Shown: positions 48,038-57,214, numbered from the stretch's first letter. The stretch is 64,000 bases of DNA from Brevundimonas aurantiaca (GCF_014199955.1 NZ_JACHOQ010000005.1:1-64000); one strand, 5' to 3'. Made by a program: numbers and translations. Notes: generated by a model from the letters alone, not told the origin.

Positions 48038-49522
48038 ATGAACCGCTTGATCGCCGCCGCCTCGGCCGCCGTCATGTCCCTCAGTCTGGCGGCTGGAGCC
48101 GCATCGGCCCAGGATTTCCGCGCACTGGCCCAGCAAGACCTTCAGGCCGCCCGCGACGCCCTGGCCGCCAACCATCCGGCCGCCGTCATTCCCGGCGCGC
48201 CGGGCGAAGCCTTCCGAAACTGGATCGACGCCGGTTATCAGGACGCCCTGGGCCGCGTCGGCCGCGTCAACAGCGGGGACAGCCACGCCTATCTGTTGCG
48301 CTACTATGCGAACGGATTCCGCGATTCCAACACCGCGATCCGGCCGACCTATGAAGGGCAGGGGCCCTTCTTCGCCATCGGCTGGCCGGGCCTGACGACG
48401 GCCTGGCGCAACGGCGAATATGTGGTCTCCTACGTCAAGCCGGGCGTTCGAAACCTGCCGCCTGTCGGCTCGACCCTGGTCAAGTGCGGCGACAAGACTG
48501 CGGCTCAACTGGCCGAAGAGCGGCTGGACCGTTGGGAAGGCGATCTGACGACGGAAGCCGGGCGCGTCCGCACCGCCCCCTATCTGCTGTGGAACCGCAA
48601 CAACCCCTTCACCGGCGGCGTGCCGTCGCTGTGCAGCTTCAAGGTCGGGCGCCGAGACCGCGAGTTCCAGATGCAGCCGCAACCCGCCGACGCGGCGTCG
48701 CTGGAAGCCGCCTATCGCGCGACCGTCTATGTGCCGCCGGCGACGCCGCTGGCCGTCGAGACCGTCAACGGTCGTCCCTGGGTCCATGTCCACAGTCTGG
48801 CCGACGACGCCGGCTGGGACGCCTTCTTCGCCGCCGTCGAGGCGCAGCTGCCGGCCATTCGCGGATCGCAGGGCCTGGTGATCGATCTGCGCGGCGCCGA
48901 CGGGTCGTCGCTGAACGCCACCAGCCGCGGCTACGGCTTGGCCAATCGCATCTGGACGCCGGAGTTCACCGTCAGCCGCCAGCCGGAAGCTGGCTCCATC
49001 ACCTATCGCGCCACCCCGGCCAATCGCCAGTGGTTCGTCGACACCTTGGGCCGCATGCAGGCCGATCCTCGCTTCGTGCAGGAATCCAGCGCAGTGATCG
49101 ACCAGACCCAGGCCATCGTGGCGGCCTTCGATTCGGCCCTGGCGGCCAATCAGGCGACCTTCACCATGCCGGGTCGTCCGTCCGTGCCGGACACCGGCGC
49201 GGCCAATCCGGTCGCCGGACCCGTGGTCGTTCTGGTGGACGCCGGCTGCAGCGGGGGCTGCCTGGACACCCTGGATCTGCTGACCCGCCTGCCGAACGTG
49301 CGTCTGGCGGGATCAACCACGGCTGAGGACACCATCTTCATCGAGCCGACCGTGCCGCGTCTGCCGTCGAACTACGCGGAACTGACCTATGGCCATAAGG
49401 CCTGGACCACCCGCCAGCGCGGCAATGACGCCCCGTACACGCCGACGCAGGGCCTGGCTTACTCGGGTGATGCGGCCGACGAGACGGCCGTGCGCGCCTG
49501 GGTCGCCAGCCTGTTCCAATAG
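48038..49522 (+). CDS. Secreted S41-peptidase-like protein
   Basis: A 494-residue exported protein with signal peptide MNRLIAAASAAVMSLSLAAGAASAQ. The C-terminal half (about 260-490) resembles the tail-specific protease (S41) core: LVIDLRGADGSSLNA, then VVVLVDAGCSGGCLDTLDLLTRLPNVRLAGSTT, where S41 enzymes carry the catalytic serine (here in CSGGC). No PDZ domain is obvious, and the general-base lysine of classic CtpA proteins could not be located. Three cysteines near the active-site region may form disulfides. It could be a divergent peptidase or an inactive homologue. Monocistronic between lipB and msrB. Confidence 0.6.
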   Translation: MNRLIAAASAAVMSLSLAAGAASAQDFRALAQQDLQAARDALAANHPAAVIPGAPGEAFRNWIDAGYQDALGRVGRVNSGDSHAYLLRYYANGFRDSNTAIRPTYEGQGPFFAIGWPGLTTAWRNGEYVVSYVKPGVRNLPPVGSTLVKCGDKTAAQLAEERLDRWEGDLTTEAGRVRTAPYLLWNRNNPFTGGVPSLCSFKVGRRDREFQMQPQPADAASLEAAYRATVYVPPATPLAVETVNGRPWVHVHSLADDAGWDAFFAAVEAQLPAIRGSQGLVIDLRGADGSSLNATSRGYGLANRIWTPEFTVSRQPEAGSITYRATPANRQWFVDTLGRMQADPRFVQESSAVIDQTQAIVAAFDSALAANQATFTMPGRPSVPDTGAANPVAGPVVVLVDAGCSGGCLDTLDLLTRLPNVRLAGSTTAEDTIFIEPTVPRLPSNYAELTYGHKAWTTRQRGNDAPYTPTQGLAYSGDAADETAVRAWVASLFQ

Positions 49523-49596
49523 GACGTCTCGGCGATCGGATCTGAAGGGGACGGGTCGGGGTGGAACCTCGGCCCGCCCCTTCCTATTTCGGGGTC

Positions 49597-50097
49597 ATGA
49601 CCGATATCGACCTTTCCGATTCCCTAGCCCCCCGACGCTCCTCGGCCGGCTATGATCTGACGCCGCCCGATGATCAGGAACGCGCCCGGCTGGAGGCGGA
49701 CCTGAACCCCGACGAGAAGCGCGTCCTCCTGTCCCACGGCACAGAGGCGCCGTTCTGCGGAACCTTGCTGGGCGAAAAACGCGCGGGCGTCTTCTGTTGC
49801 CGGGAATGCGGCCTGCCCCTGTTCCGCAGCCGCACCAAGTTCGAAAGCGGAACCGGCTGGCCCAGCTTCACCGAACCTGTCGATCCGGCCCACGTCCATG
49901 AGGTGCGCGACACCAGCTACGGGATGATTCGCATCGAGACCCTGTGCGCCCGCTGCGGCAGCCACCAGGGCCACGTCTTCCCCGACGGCCCGCCGCCGAC
50001 GGGAAACCGCTATTGCATCAACTCGGTCGCTCTGACCTTCGTGCCCGAAGGCGAACCCTTGCCGGACCCGTTGCGACGGGGCGACGGAAACGCCTGA
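49597..50097 (+). CDS. msrB: Methionine-R-sulfoxide reductase MsrB
   Basis: A 166-residue cytosolic repair enzyme that reduces the R form of methionine sulfoxide. Zinc-binding Cys pairs are visible in FCCRECGLPL and LCARCGSHQGHVFPDGP. The fold segment KFESGTGWPSFTEP is diagnostic, and the catalytic Cys is in NRYCINSVALTF. The longer open frame begins 12 codons earlier, but ATG 49597 matches the family. MsrA is not adjacent. There is no signal peptide, so it acts in the cytosol. Confidence 0.95.
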   Translation: MTDIDLSDSLAPRRSSAGYDLTPPDDQERARLEADLNPDEKRVLLSHGTEAPFCGTLLGEKRAGVFCCRECGLPLFRSRTKFESGTGWPSFTEPVDPAHVHEVRDTSYGMIRIETLCARCGSHQGHVFPDGPPPTGNRYCINSVALTFVPEGEPLPDPLRRGDGNA

Positions 50098-50144
50098 CCA
50101 TGGCCGCAATCGGCGTGCTAGGATGAGGCGGAAGGAGACGGCCC

Positions 50145-50741
50145 ATGCTGATGGCAGGACTTGTGGCGAGCTTGGCGCTCGCAGCTTCGGGCGCAGGCGC
50201 GGACGGCGATCCTGACGGCGTCGTCGCGACCGCCCCGACCAACGCCCCGACCCTGGCCCAGGCCATGGCCGCCGCCCCGGAAGCCGCTGCGCCTGCGCCG
50301 ACCGCGCAGGACGCTCAGCCCCATGGGATGACGACGGAACAGCAGATCCAGGCCTGGCTCAGCAACAGAACGCCCGGCGTGGATTTTCAGGAGCCCCTCC
50401 CTGAAGGCCCCATGGACGACCGCCAGATGCACGGCATGGTCGAGGCGGGCGTCGGCACCGGCGGCTATCGCAGCTATGGCGCAGCCGTCTCGATGCCGAT
50501 CGGCGAAAACGGGCGTCTGGACCTGGCCTATCGCGAGGGGCGCAACGAGCCCTGGGGCTACGGCTATGAGGCTTACGGCTACGGACTTCGGGGGCCTGGT
50601 TTCTATCCGCCTTACGGGCGGGTGCGCGGCTACGGCGGCGATTCGAGCCGCAAATCCCTGTCGATGGGCTTCAGCTGGAGCAAGGACCGGGACGCTGAAG
50701 ACGGTGCGGCCTGGCCGCGAGGCGCGACGGCTTCAGACTGA
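50145..50741 (+). CDS. Exported Gly/Tyr-rich protein of unknown function
   Basis: A 198-residue protein with an N-terminal hydrophobic segment (LMAGLVASLALAASGAGA) that acts as a signal peptide. An Ala/Pro-rich spacer (about 20-60) is followed by a folded-looking part (MTTEQQIQAWLSNRTPGVDF, HGMVEAGVGTGGYRSYGAAVSMPIGENGRLDLAYREG) and a Gly/Tyr-rich tail (GYGYEAYGYGLRGPGFYPP). The tail and the beta-strand pattern recall small outer-membrane or surface proteins of Caulobacteraceae, but no family is recognised. AAGGAG is 9 bases before the ATG. A strong terminator follows, so the gene stands alone. Confidence 0.65.
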   Translation: MLMAGLVASLALAASGAGADGDPDGVVATAPTNAPTLAQAMAAAPEAAAPAPTAQDAQPHGMTTEQQIQAWLSNRTPGVDFQEPLPEGPMDDRQMHGMVEAGVGTGGYRSYGAAVSMPIGENGRLDLAYREGRNEPWGYGYEAYGYGLRGPGFYPPYGRVRGYGGDSSRKSLSMGFSWSKDRDAEDGAAWPRGATASD

Positions 50742-50764
50742 AGCGGCGCGGCTTCCATCAAGCA

Positions 50765-50792
50765 AAAGGCCCGGCTTTCGCCGGGCCTTTTT
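50765..50792 (+). terminator. Rho-independent terminator
   Basis: AAAGGCCCGGC and GCCGGGCCTTT form a perfect 11-bp stem with a TTTC loop and a TTTTT run. It ends the unknown exported-protein gene and, being symmetrical, can also stop transcripts from the opposite strand after tRNA-Thr. Confidence 0.92.
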
Positions 50793-50801
50793 CGTCTCAG
50801 A

Positions 50802-50876
<75 letters not shown>

Positions 50877-50986
50877 CCCGACTGAGGAAGCGGCCGTATA
50901 GCCAAACCGTTCGGGGGAGGGAAGCGGCTTTTTGACGATCTGAAAGAAAGTTTGGACAAGCCCCGTTATCGCGGCATTCTAAGCCC

Positions 50987-51184
50987 ATGACTCGTCCGCC
51001 GCACGACACCGACGCCCCGCCCATCGAGACCTCGCCCAGCTTGACGCCAGAGGGCGGCGCGTCGTCCGAGGCGGCGCGGGCCAAGGCCGAACGCGCCATT
51101 CGCCTGGCGGCGGCCCTGCGCGCCAACCTGAGACGCCGCAAAGCGCCCGCCCGAACCCCGGCGGCGCCCAAGGACAGCAACTGA
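50987..51184 (+). CDS. Small Ala/Arg-rich protein upstream of murA
   Basis: A 65-residue protein. The N-terminal half is Pro/Ser/Thr-rich (TDAPPIETSPSLTPEGG), and a basic helix follows (SSEAARAKAERAIRLAAALRANLRRRKAPA). It has no signal peptide or membrane span. The basic helix could bind nucleic acid or membrane, but I recognise no family. It is co-directional with murA, which begins 103 bases later. I retain it because the frame is clean and the spacing to murA is consistent with a leader gene; its reality is likely but not proven. Confidence 0.5.
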   Translation: MTRPPHDTDAPPIETSPSLTPEGGASSEAARAKAERAIRLAAALRANLRRRKAPARTPAAPKDSN

Positions 51185-51287
51185 AAGTCATCGCCCGGCG
51201 GACGCTCCGCCCTTTGGCAAGCGCGCGCCGGCTTGCTAGAGAACCCTCCCCCCGAGGCGTTTCCTTCGGGCGCGCTTCAAGGACGTC

Positions 51288-52580
51288 ATGGACAGTATCG
51301 CCATTCAGGGCGGCGCTCAGCTCTTCGGGGAGATCCCCGTCAGCGGCGCCAAGAATTCCGCCATCAAGCTGATGGCCGCCTCGATCCTGACGGATCAACC
51401 CCTGCTGCTGACCAATATGCCGCGGCTGGCCGACACCCGCTTCTTGGGTCAGTTGCTGCGCCAGTTCGGCATTGAGGTGACCGAGCGCGACGGCGCCGAT
51501 GGGCAGGAAAGCCTGTTCCACGCCCAGACCCTGACCTCGACCTTCGCTCCCTATGACCTGGTCCGCCAGATGCGGGCCTCCTTCAATGTGCTGGGGCCGC
51601 TCTTGGCCCGCACCGGCGAGGCCAAGGTGTCTCTGCCCGGCGGCTGCACCATCGGCGCCCGGCCCGTGGATCTGCATCTTCAGGCGCTCACGGCCCTGGG
51701 CGCTGAGATCGAGCTGGAGGAAGGCTATGTGACCGCCAAGGCGCCGTCCGGCCTGAAGGGCGCCGAGATCGAGTTTCCGTTCGTCTCCGTCGGGGCGACC
51801 GAACACGCACTGCTGGCCGCCGTCCTGGCCCAGGGCACGACGGTGCTGCGCCGCGCCGCGCGTGAACCCGAGATCGGCGATCTGGCGCGCTGTCTGACCG
51901 CCATGGGCGCCAAGATCGAGGGGATCGACACCGACGTCCTGACCATCACCGGCGTCTCGTCGCTGACCGGGACGACCTGGTCGGTGATTCCCGACCGTAT
52001 CGAAATGGGCTCCTACGCCGTCGCCGCCGCCATGGCCGGGGGCGAGGTCCGGTTGACCAAGGCCAGGGCTGATCTGATCGGCGCCCTGACCGACAAGATG
52101 ATCGAGGCCGGGGTCGAGGTGTCGCCGACGGACGACGGCGTTCTGATCAAGCGCGACCCCAAGGTCCGGCTGAAGGCGGTCGATGTCGAGACGGCGATCT
52201 ATCCGGGCTTCGCCACCGATCTGCAGGCCCAGTTCATGGCGCTGATGACCACGGCTGAGGGCGTCAGCACGGTGCGGGAGACGATCTTTGAGAACCGCTT
52301 CATGCATGTGCCGGAACTGGCGCGGCTGGGCGCCGAGATCTCCGTCCATGCGGGCGAGGCCCGTGTGCACGGCGTCGAGACGCTGCACGGCGCCCAGGTC
52401 ATGGCCACCGATCTGCGCGCCTCGATGTGCCTGATCATCGCCGGCCTGGTCGCCGAAGGCGAAACGACCGTCGGTCGCGTCTATCATCTGGATCGCGGGT
52501 TCGAGCGTTTGGAACAAAAGCTCGGCGCCTGCGGCGCAGAGATTCGGCGGATCAAGGGTCACAGCGAAGGGATGGAGTGA
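51288..52580 (+). CDS. murA: UDP-GlcNAc 1-carboxyvinyltransferase MurA
   Basis: A 430-residue cytosolic enzyme that makes the first committed peptidoglycan precursor by adding enolpyruvate from PEP to UDP-GlcNAc. The two inside-out barrels are complete. The N-terminal motif is ISGAKN-like ([17 protein letters not shown]), the active-site loop is [16 protein letters not shown] with the catalytic Cys, and the C-terminal segments include [17 protein letters not shown] and IYHLDRG-type ends. The catalytic residue is Cys, so fosfomycin sensitivity is expected from the sequence alone. It overlaps the DUF2948 gene by one base (TGATG), and a UPF0262 gene follows. Confidence 0.96.
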   Translation: MDSIAIQGGAQLFGEIPVSGAKNSAIKLMAASILTDQPLLLTNMPRLADTRFLGQLLRQFGIEVTERDGADGQESLFHAQTLTSTFAPYDLVRQMRASFNVLGPLLARTGEAKVSLPGGCTIGARPVDLHLQALTALGAEIELEEGYVTAKAPSGLKGAEIEFPFVSVGATEHALLAAVLAQGTTVLRRAAREPEIGDLARCLTAMGAKIEGIDTDVLTITGVSSLTGTTWSVIPDRIEMGSYAVAAAMAGGEVRLTKARADLIGALTDKMIEAGVEVSPTDDGVLIKRDPKVRLKAVDVETAIYPGFATDLQAQFMALMTTAEGVSTVRETIFENRFMHVPELARLGAEISVHAGEARVHGVETLHGAQVMATDLRASMCLIIAGLVAEGETTVGRVYHLDRGFERLEQKLGACGAEIRRIKGHSEGME

Positions 52581-53065
52581 TGACAGCGGAGATCGACGGC
52601 GCCCTGTCCGAAGCCAAGACGGCGGTCGAACCGCTGCGTCTGCTGGCCGAGGACGCCGACGATCTGCAGATCATCTCGGCCGCCCTTCAGGACGCCATAC
52701 TCCGGCCGATCGACATCGTCTGGGAAAAGGGCGCGCGCACCCTGACCATCGCCTTCAGCCGCTTCTGTTGGGAATGCGGCGGCACCCGCGTCATGTCCGC
52801 CATGCAGTTCGGCGATGTCATGGGGGTAAAGAGCCGGCGGTTGCCGCGCAATCCGGACGCCACGCTGGAACTGCTGGCGCTCGACTTCATCCCGACGGAG
52901 GCGCCGAGCGGTCGGGTCATACTGATGTTCGCCGGGGGCGGTGATCTGAGAATCGACGTCGAATGCCTGGACGCCGTCGTCACTGACATATCCGAGCGCT
53001 GGCCGGCCCGAATGGCGCCGACCCATTTGGACGACGCAGGGCTGGACGAAGGGAAGACGGTATGA
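52580..53065 (+). CDS. DUF2948 protein
   Basis: A 161-residue soluble protein of the DUF2948 family. Markers are [35 protein letters not shown] followed by [19 protein letters not shown], and LDFIPTE-like strands ending in [18 protein letters not shown]. The family is confined largely to Alphaproteobacteria and sits between murA and hisD or UPF0262 in many genomes; its role is unknown. The start is fixed by the one-base overlap with the murA stop. It shares 4 bases with the next gene (ATGA), so the three are co-translated. Confidence 0.88.
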   Translation: MTAEIDGALSEAKTAVEPLRLLAEDADDLQIISAALQDAILRPIDIVWEKGARTLTIAFSRFCWECGGTRVMSAMQFGDVMGVKSRRLPRNPDATLELLALDFIPTEAPSGRVILMFAGGGDLRIDVECLDAVVTDISERWPARMAPTHLDDAGLDEGKTV

Positions 53066-53529
53066 GCGCCCCCCACAAGCTGGCGTCCGTCGAGCTGGAC
53101 GCCGCCACCCTGCCGGCGGCGACGGCCGAGATCGAGCACGAGCGCCGCGTCGCCATCTTCGATCTGGTCGAACGAAACAGTTTCGAACCCGTCGGCGCAG
53201 AGGGTGGGTCCTACCGGCTGAAGCTGTCGCTTCAGGACAATCGTCTGGTGTTCGACGTCACGGGCGAGGCCTTCGCCCGCACCTACGCCATCAGCCTGAC
53301 GCCGCTGAAGGGCGTCATCAAAGACTATCTACTGATCTGCGACAGCTATTATGAAGCCCTGCGCGGCTCCTCGCCCAGCCAGATCGAATCTGTCGATATG
53401 GGTCGAAGGGGACTGCATAACGAAGGGGCGGAACAGCTGATGAACCGCCTGGAAGGCAAGATCGCAGTCGATCAGGAGACGGCGCGGCGGCTGTTCACCC
53501 TGCTGTGCGCCCTCTACCGTCGCGGCTGA
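53062..53529 (+). CDS. UPF0262 family protein
   Basis: A 155-residue soluble protein of the UPF0262 family ([93 protein letters not shown]). The family is restricted to Alphaproteobacteria and has no assigned activity. The gene starts with a 4-base overlap on the DUF2948 stop codon. Its place between murA and infA hints at a link to envelope growth or translation control, but the sequence gives no catalytic motif. Confidence 0.9.
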   Translation: MSAPHKLASVELDAATLPAATAEIEHERRVAIFDLVERNSFEPVGAEGGSYRLKLSLQDNRLVFDVTGEAFARTYAISLTPLKGVIKDYLLICDSYYEALRGSSPSQIESVDMGRRGLHNEGAEQLMNRLEGKIAVDQETARRLFTLLCALYRRG

Positions 53530-53632
53530 CCTCGACTATCTTGCCGTTTTGAGGCATTAGGCCCCTCCATTCCGCCCCTCGCGCCCGCCCGGCGTGGGGC
53601 TGAACGCATATCAACCGGGCGTGAGAGGCCGC

Positions 53633-53851
53633 ATGGCTAAGGAAGAACTGCTCGAGTTTCCCGGCACCGTCAGCGAACTGCTGCCGAACGCCACCTTCCG
53701 CGTGACGCTCGAGAACGACCACGAGATCATCGCCCACACCGCCGGCAAGATGCGCAAGAATCGTATCCGCGTGCTGGCGGGCGACAAGGTCCTGGTGGAA
53801 ATGACCCCCTACGACCTGACCAAGGGTCGCATCACCTACCGCTTCAAATAA
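53633..53851 (+). CDS. infA: Translation initiation factor IF-1
   Basis: A 72-residue OB-fold protein: [72 protein letters not shown] is close to universal IF-1 at every position. It binds the A site of the 30S subunit and directs IF-2 and IF-3. An upstream in-frame ATG would add 13 residues that the family does not have, so the internal ATG is used. It is followed 17 bases later by maf, and the run infA-maf-RNase E/G-yacG is a typical alphaproteobacterial order. Confidence 0.97.
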   Translation: MAKEELLEFPGTVSELLPNATFRVTLENDHEIIAHTAGKMRKNRIRVLAGDKVLVEMTPYDLTKGRITYRFK

Positions 53852-53868
53852 GGAGCGGCGTCGTTTTC

Positions 53869-54450
53869 GTGTCGGAAGGGCGTCTGGAGCTTGTGCTGGC
53901 CTCGTCCAGCCCACGCCGCATCGAATTGCTGGCGCAGGTGGGAATCAAGCCGGATCACATCGACCCTGCCGATATCGACGAAACCCCGCTGAAGGGGGAG
54001 ACGCCGCCGCGTCTGGCCGAGCGGCTGGCGACCTCCAAGGCCCAGGTGGTCGCTTCGCGTCGCCCCCAGGCCGTCGTTCTGGCCGCCGACACGGTGGTCG
54101 CGGTCGGTCGTCGGTTTCTTGAAAAGGCGGCGGACGAGGCCGAGGCTGCACGTTTCCTCAAACTGCTGTCCGGGCGCAACCATCGCGTCTTCACAGGGGT
54201 GGCGGTGGTGCGCGACGGCAGGACGGCCGTGCGGATCAATGAGACCCGCGTCACCTTCAAACCGCTGTCCGATCATGAGATCGCGACCTATGTCGCGACG
54301 GGCGACTGGCGCGGCAAGGCCGGCGGCTACGGCATCCAGGGCCCGGCCGGCGCCTTCGTTCAGCGGATCGTCGGCAGCCATCCCTCGGTCATGGGGCTGC
54401 CCCTGTACGAAGCCGTCCAACTGTTGCTCGGCGTCGGCTGGCGCGCATGA
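53869..54450 (+). CDS. maf: Maf-family nucleotide pyrophosphatase
   Basis: A 193-residue cytosolic enzyme that hydrolyses nucleoside triphosphates, usually dTTP, UTP or modified pyrimidines, to prevent their incorporation. Motifs present are LVLASSSPRRIELLAQVG, the catalytic-region AAVVLAADTVVAVG-like segment (QAVVLAADTVVAVGRRFLEKA), LSGRNHRVFTGVAV and GKAGGYGIQGPAGAFV. The start is GTG at 53869, with AGGAG 13 bases upstream. It shares 4 bases (ATGA) with the RNase E/G gene. Confidence 0.93.
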   Translation: MSEGRLELVLASSSPRRIELLAQVGIKPDHIDPADIDETPLKGETPPRLAERLATSKAQVVASRRPQAVVLAADTVVAVGRRFLEKAADEAEAARFLKLLSGRNHRVFTGVAVVRDGRTAVRINETRVTFKPLSDHEIATYVATGDWRGKAGGYGIQGPAGAFVQRIVGSHPSVMGLPLYEAVQLLLGVGWRA

Positions 54451-55478
54451 GCGGCGCGGTCGAGGTCTTCCTCGACGACACGCCTGGCGAAATCCGCGGC
54501 GTGGCGTCCCGGAACGGCCGCTACACCCATCTGATCATCCATCGCGACGACGACGTCGCTCAGTGCCGTTTGGGCGCGCGGGCCGTAGGCCGTGTGACCG
54601 ACGTCATTCCAGGCCTTCGCGGCGCCTTCATGGACCTGGGCGCCGGCCCGCCGGCCTTCCTGCCGCTGAATCGGAAGGATCGCGTCGATCAGGGCGAGCG
54701 GTTGGAGGTGGTGGTGATCGCCGAACCCCGCGCCGGCAAGGGGCCGGTCGTGCGTCGTCTGGGGCCGGGGGAGGGCGCGCCGCGTCTGCTGCAAGCCGCG
54801 CCCGGCGTGGCGGAACGTCTCCAGGCCCTGGCTCCGAATAGTCACTTGATCGAGGGCGTCGCCGCCATCGACGCCGCTGTGGAAGCGGAGGAAGAGGCCT
54901 TAGCCGCCCGATGGGGCAGCGCGGCCCATGGCGTCGATCTCGCCTTGGAAAGGACGCGCGCCCTGGTCGCCGTCGACATCGACTATGCGCCCAGTCCCGG
55001 TCGAGACGCGCGGCAGGGGCGGGCGGCCGCCAACCGAGAGGGGCTCCATCAGGCCGCGCGGCTGATCGGTCTCAGACAGTGGGGCGGGCTGGTGGTCATC
55101 GACCTGGTCGGGGACGGGCAGGACGCGGAGGCTCAAGCCCGCATCGCCCGCGCCGCCTTTTCCCATGAACCGCAGGCCGTCTTCGGCCCGATCAGCCGGT
55201 TCGGCCTGCTGCAGATGTCGCTGCCCTGGCGCATGACGCCGGTCGAGGAACGACTGTTCGACGGCGGCGGACCGTCGGTCGCCACGCGCGCCCTGGCCTT
55301 GGTTCGGGCGCTGCGTCGGCGGCTGCTGAGCGAAACGACGACGCCGAGGCTGAGCGTCCGCTGCGCGCCCGAGGAGGCCGCCTTGGCCGCGCCCCTGATC
55401 GCCCGGCTGGGGCCGAGGGCCGGCCTGCGGTCCGACGACGCCCTGCCGCCCGGCCGGGGCCATATAGAAGAAGGCTGA
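54447..55478 (+). CDS. Short ribonuclease E/G family protein
   Basis: A 343-residue endoribonuclease homologue. An S1 domain at about 35-80 (RAVGRVTDVIPGLRGAFMDLGAGPPAFLPL) interrupts the 5'-sensor region, and the catalytic DNase I-like part follows. The metal-binding Asp residues are suggested by ALVAVDIDYAP and GGLVVIDLVGDGQD, which align with the two catalytic Asp motifs of RNase E. The Zn-link CPxC motif and the acidic/arginine-rich C-terminus of RNase E are absent, so the protein is much shorter than RNase E (about 1000) or RNase G (about 490). It may be a reduced RNase G-like enzyme. It overlaps maf by 4 bases and precedes yacG by 3. Confidence 0.8.
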   Translation: MSGAVEVFLDDTPGEIRGVASRNGRYTHLIIHRDDDVAQCRLGARAVGRVTDVIPGLRGAFMDLGAGPPAFLPLNRKDRVDQGERLEVVVIAEPRAGKGPVVRRLGPGEGAPRLLQAAPGVAERLQALAPNSHLIEGVAAIDAAVEAEEEALAARWGSAAHGVDLALERTRALVAVDIDYAPSPGRDARQGRAAANREGLHQAARLIGLRQWGGLVVIDLVGDGQDAEAQARIARAAFSHEPQAVFGPISRFGLLQMSLPWRMTPVEERLFDGGGPSVATRALALVRALRRRLLSETTTPRLSVRCAPEEAALAAPLIARLGPRAGLRSDDALPPGRGHIEEG

Positions 55479-55481
55479 ACC

Positions 55482-55646
55482 ATGAGCGCCTGTCCCATTT
55501 GCCGAAAGGCCGAGGCCGATCCCAAATATCGGCCCTTCTGCTCGCGCCGCTGTTCAGAGGTGGATCTGCAACGCTGGTTCAGTGGGGCTTACGTCATTCC
55601 GGTTCCCTTGAGAGAGGGGCTGAAGGAGGATGACGAAAAGGACTGA
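55482..55646 (+). CDS. yacG: YacG-type zinc-finger DNA gyrase inhibitor
   Basis: A 54-residue zinc protein. The four-Cys site is visible as CPIC (residues 4-7) and FCSRRCSEVDLQRWFSG (Cys20 and Cys24), the family hallmark. YacG in E. coli binds GyrB and blocks its ATPase. The ATG is 3 bases after the RNase E/G stop. It completes the infA-maf-RNase-yacG operon. The protein ends with a charged tail (LREGLKEDDEKD), a little shorter than the E. coli protein. Confidence 0.92.
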   Translation: MSACPICRKAEADPKYRPFCSRRCSEVDLQRWFSGAYVIPVPLREGLKEDDEKD

Positions 55647-55709
55647 AACGGCGCTGGACAGTGCGAAAAGTGTCGCCTATAGACCCGCCTCTCGCGACGC
55701 CGCGTCGGC

Positions 55710-55785
55710 GCCTGGATAGCTCAGTTGGTAGAGCAGCGGATTGAAAATCCGCGTGTCGGTGGTTCGAATCCGCCTCCAGGCACCA
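55710..55785 (+). tRNA. tRNA-Phe (GAA anticodon)
   Basis: GCCTGGA pairs with TCCAGGC, then A73 and encoded CCA. The anticodon stem GCGGA/TCCGC encloses TTGAAAA with anticodon GAA, reading UUC/UUU. It lies 63 bases after yacG on the same strand. Confidence 0.97.
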
Positions 55786-56321
55786 TTTTCCCTTCGGGGC
55801 TTCCCAGATCTCATATCTTTTCCCGGCAAGCGCCTTCATGCGTGCGATCGTCGCGTGCAATCGGCGACTCGCGGGGCGGATGACCTACGGAACGCTGCTG
55901 AAAGAGTTAAAAACTGCGCCGAGGCGCGTTTTCGAACAAGCTTCCCCTAATCTACAGATTAGCATCACAAAAACGTCGTGCTGCGCCATTCTGGGCGCGA
56001 CAAAAGGGCGAGATTCTCATGAACCTTCTCCCCAAGGGCGAAATCCGGCTGTTGTCCCTTGACGCTCCGGTAAGGGTTCGTCAAAGGGGTTGGGACGCCC
56101 TCCCATTAAGGCGTCAAACGGATTCTAGGAGGCGTGTTCTCCCGCGGTTCGAACATCGGAGGCAGTACGGGCGACCGCATATGTCTCCATCCAAGAATTC
56201 AGCGGCCGGCGATCCCGCAGGGACATGGCCTCTGAAGGAAACATTTCAGGTTGGGGGGCGGCCCTTTGACACGGCCGCACCTTTGGTTCCACGAGTCAGA
56301 CCAAGCAGGAACTGGCGAACT
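55786..56321 (+). other. 536-bp noncoding leader before exbB
   Basis: No convincing gene is seen between tRNA-Phe and exbB. Short frames here lack ribosome-binding sites and family resemblance. The stretch holds a 16-bp palindrome at 55947-55962 and AT-richer patches (AGAGTTAAAAACTGCG; CATCACAAAAACG), and is the only sensible place for the exbB-exbD-tonB promoter. No Fur box could be matched by eye. Confidence 0.6.
55947..55962. promoter_or_regulatory. Palindrome upstream of exbB
   Basis: CTAATCTACAGATTAG is a 7-bp inverted repeat around two bases, in an AT-rich patch 360 bases before exbB. It could be an operator for iron or nutrient control of the TonB system. The binding protein is unknown, and it does not match the Fur consensus closely. 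Confidence 0.4.
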
Positions 56322-57209
56322 ATGCTGAACAGCAAAAAGACGAACATCCTTCTCGCCGCGGCCGGCGCGGCCGTCCTGATGGCGAGCTCGCCGGTTCTGG
56401 CCCAGGCCCCGGCCGAGCCGACCCCGGCCGCCGCGCCCGCCGAAGCCCCGACGGCCATGGCTCCGGCCGCCGATGCGGCCAACCCCTCAACCGTCGGCGA
56501 ATCCGTCGGCGGCGGTCATTCGGGCGGCATCACCCCGATCTCCATGTTCATGGAAGCCACGATCATCGTTAAGGTCGTGATGATCGGCCTGCTGCTGGCC
56601 TCGATCCTGTCGTGGACCCTGCTGCTCATCAAGCTGTTCGAGTTCGGCGCCCTGAACCGCAAGACCGACAACTTCCTGGAAAACTTCCGCGGCGCCCGCA
56701 CCATCGCGGACATGCGCGCCGTCGCCACCCAGGAAGAATATGACGGCAACCCGCTGGCCGACATGGCCGCCGCCGCCACCGACGAAATCGAAATGTCGCG
56801 TCAAGCCGGCCTTTCGGTCACCGGCGACCACCTGGACAACGCCATGGGCCGCGCCACCGCCGCGGTCGCCGCCGTTCAGTCGGGCCTGGCCAAGCGCCTG
56901 TCGGGCGGTCAACAGTTCCTGGCCTCGGTCGGTTCGACCGGTCCGTTCGTCGGTCTGTTCGGCACCGTTTACGGCATCATGAACTCCTTCATCGGCATCG
57001 CGGAATCCAACACGACCAATCTGGCCGTCGTTGCTCCGGGTATCGCCGAGGCCCTGCTGGCCACCGGTATCGGCCTGTTCGCCGCTATCCCGGCCGTGGT
57101 CTTCTATAACTACTTCAACACCCGCATCGCCGCCTACGGCACCCGCGCCGACGGTTTCGCCGCTGAGCTGCTGAACGGCATCTCGCGTCAACTCGACAAG
57201 GGGGCGTAA
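56322..57209 (+). CDS. exbB: MotA/TolQ/ExbB proton channel protein ExbB
   Basis: A 295-residue inner-membrane protein. An N-terminal signal-like segment (LAAAGAAVLMASSPVLAQA) and Ala/Pro-rich periplasmic stretch precede three membrane helices (about 80-105, 200-225, 245-268), with the typical ExbB C-domain containing ASVGSTGPFVGLFGTVYGIMNSF and AVVAPGIAEALLATGIGLFAAIPAVVFYN. Together with ExbD and TonB it couples the proton gradient to the outer-membrane receptors, several of which are in this window. It is first in the operon exbB-exbD-tonB, 5 bases before exbD. Confidence 0.93.
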   Translation: MLNSKKTNILLAAAGAAVLMASSPVLAQAPAEPTPAAAPAEAPTAMAPAADAANPSTVGESVGGGHSGGITPISMFMEATIIVKVVMIGLLLASILSWTLLLIKLFEFGALNRKTDNFLENFRGARTIADMRAVATQEEYDGNPLADMAAAATDEIEMSRQAGLSVTGDHLDNAMGRATAAVAAVQSGLAKRLSGGQQFLASVGSTGPFVGLFGTVYGIMNSFIGIAESNTTNLAVVAPGIAEALLATGIGLFAAIPAVVFYNYFNTRIAAYGTRADGFAAELLNGISRQLDKGA

Positions 57210-57214
57210 GACGG

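Noticed and set aside
55838-56062. 74-codon open frame after tRNA-Phe
   Set aside because: No ribosome-binding site, no domain-like composition, and it runs through the palindromic region before exbB. Judged noncoding.
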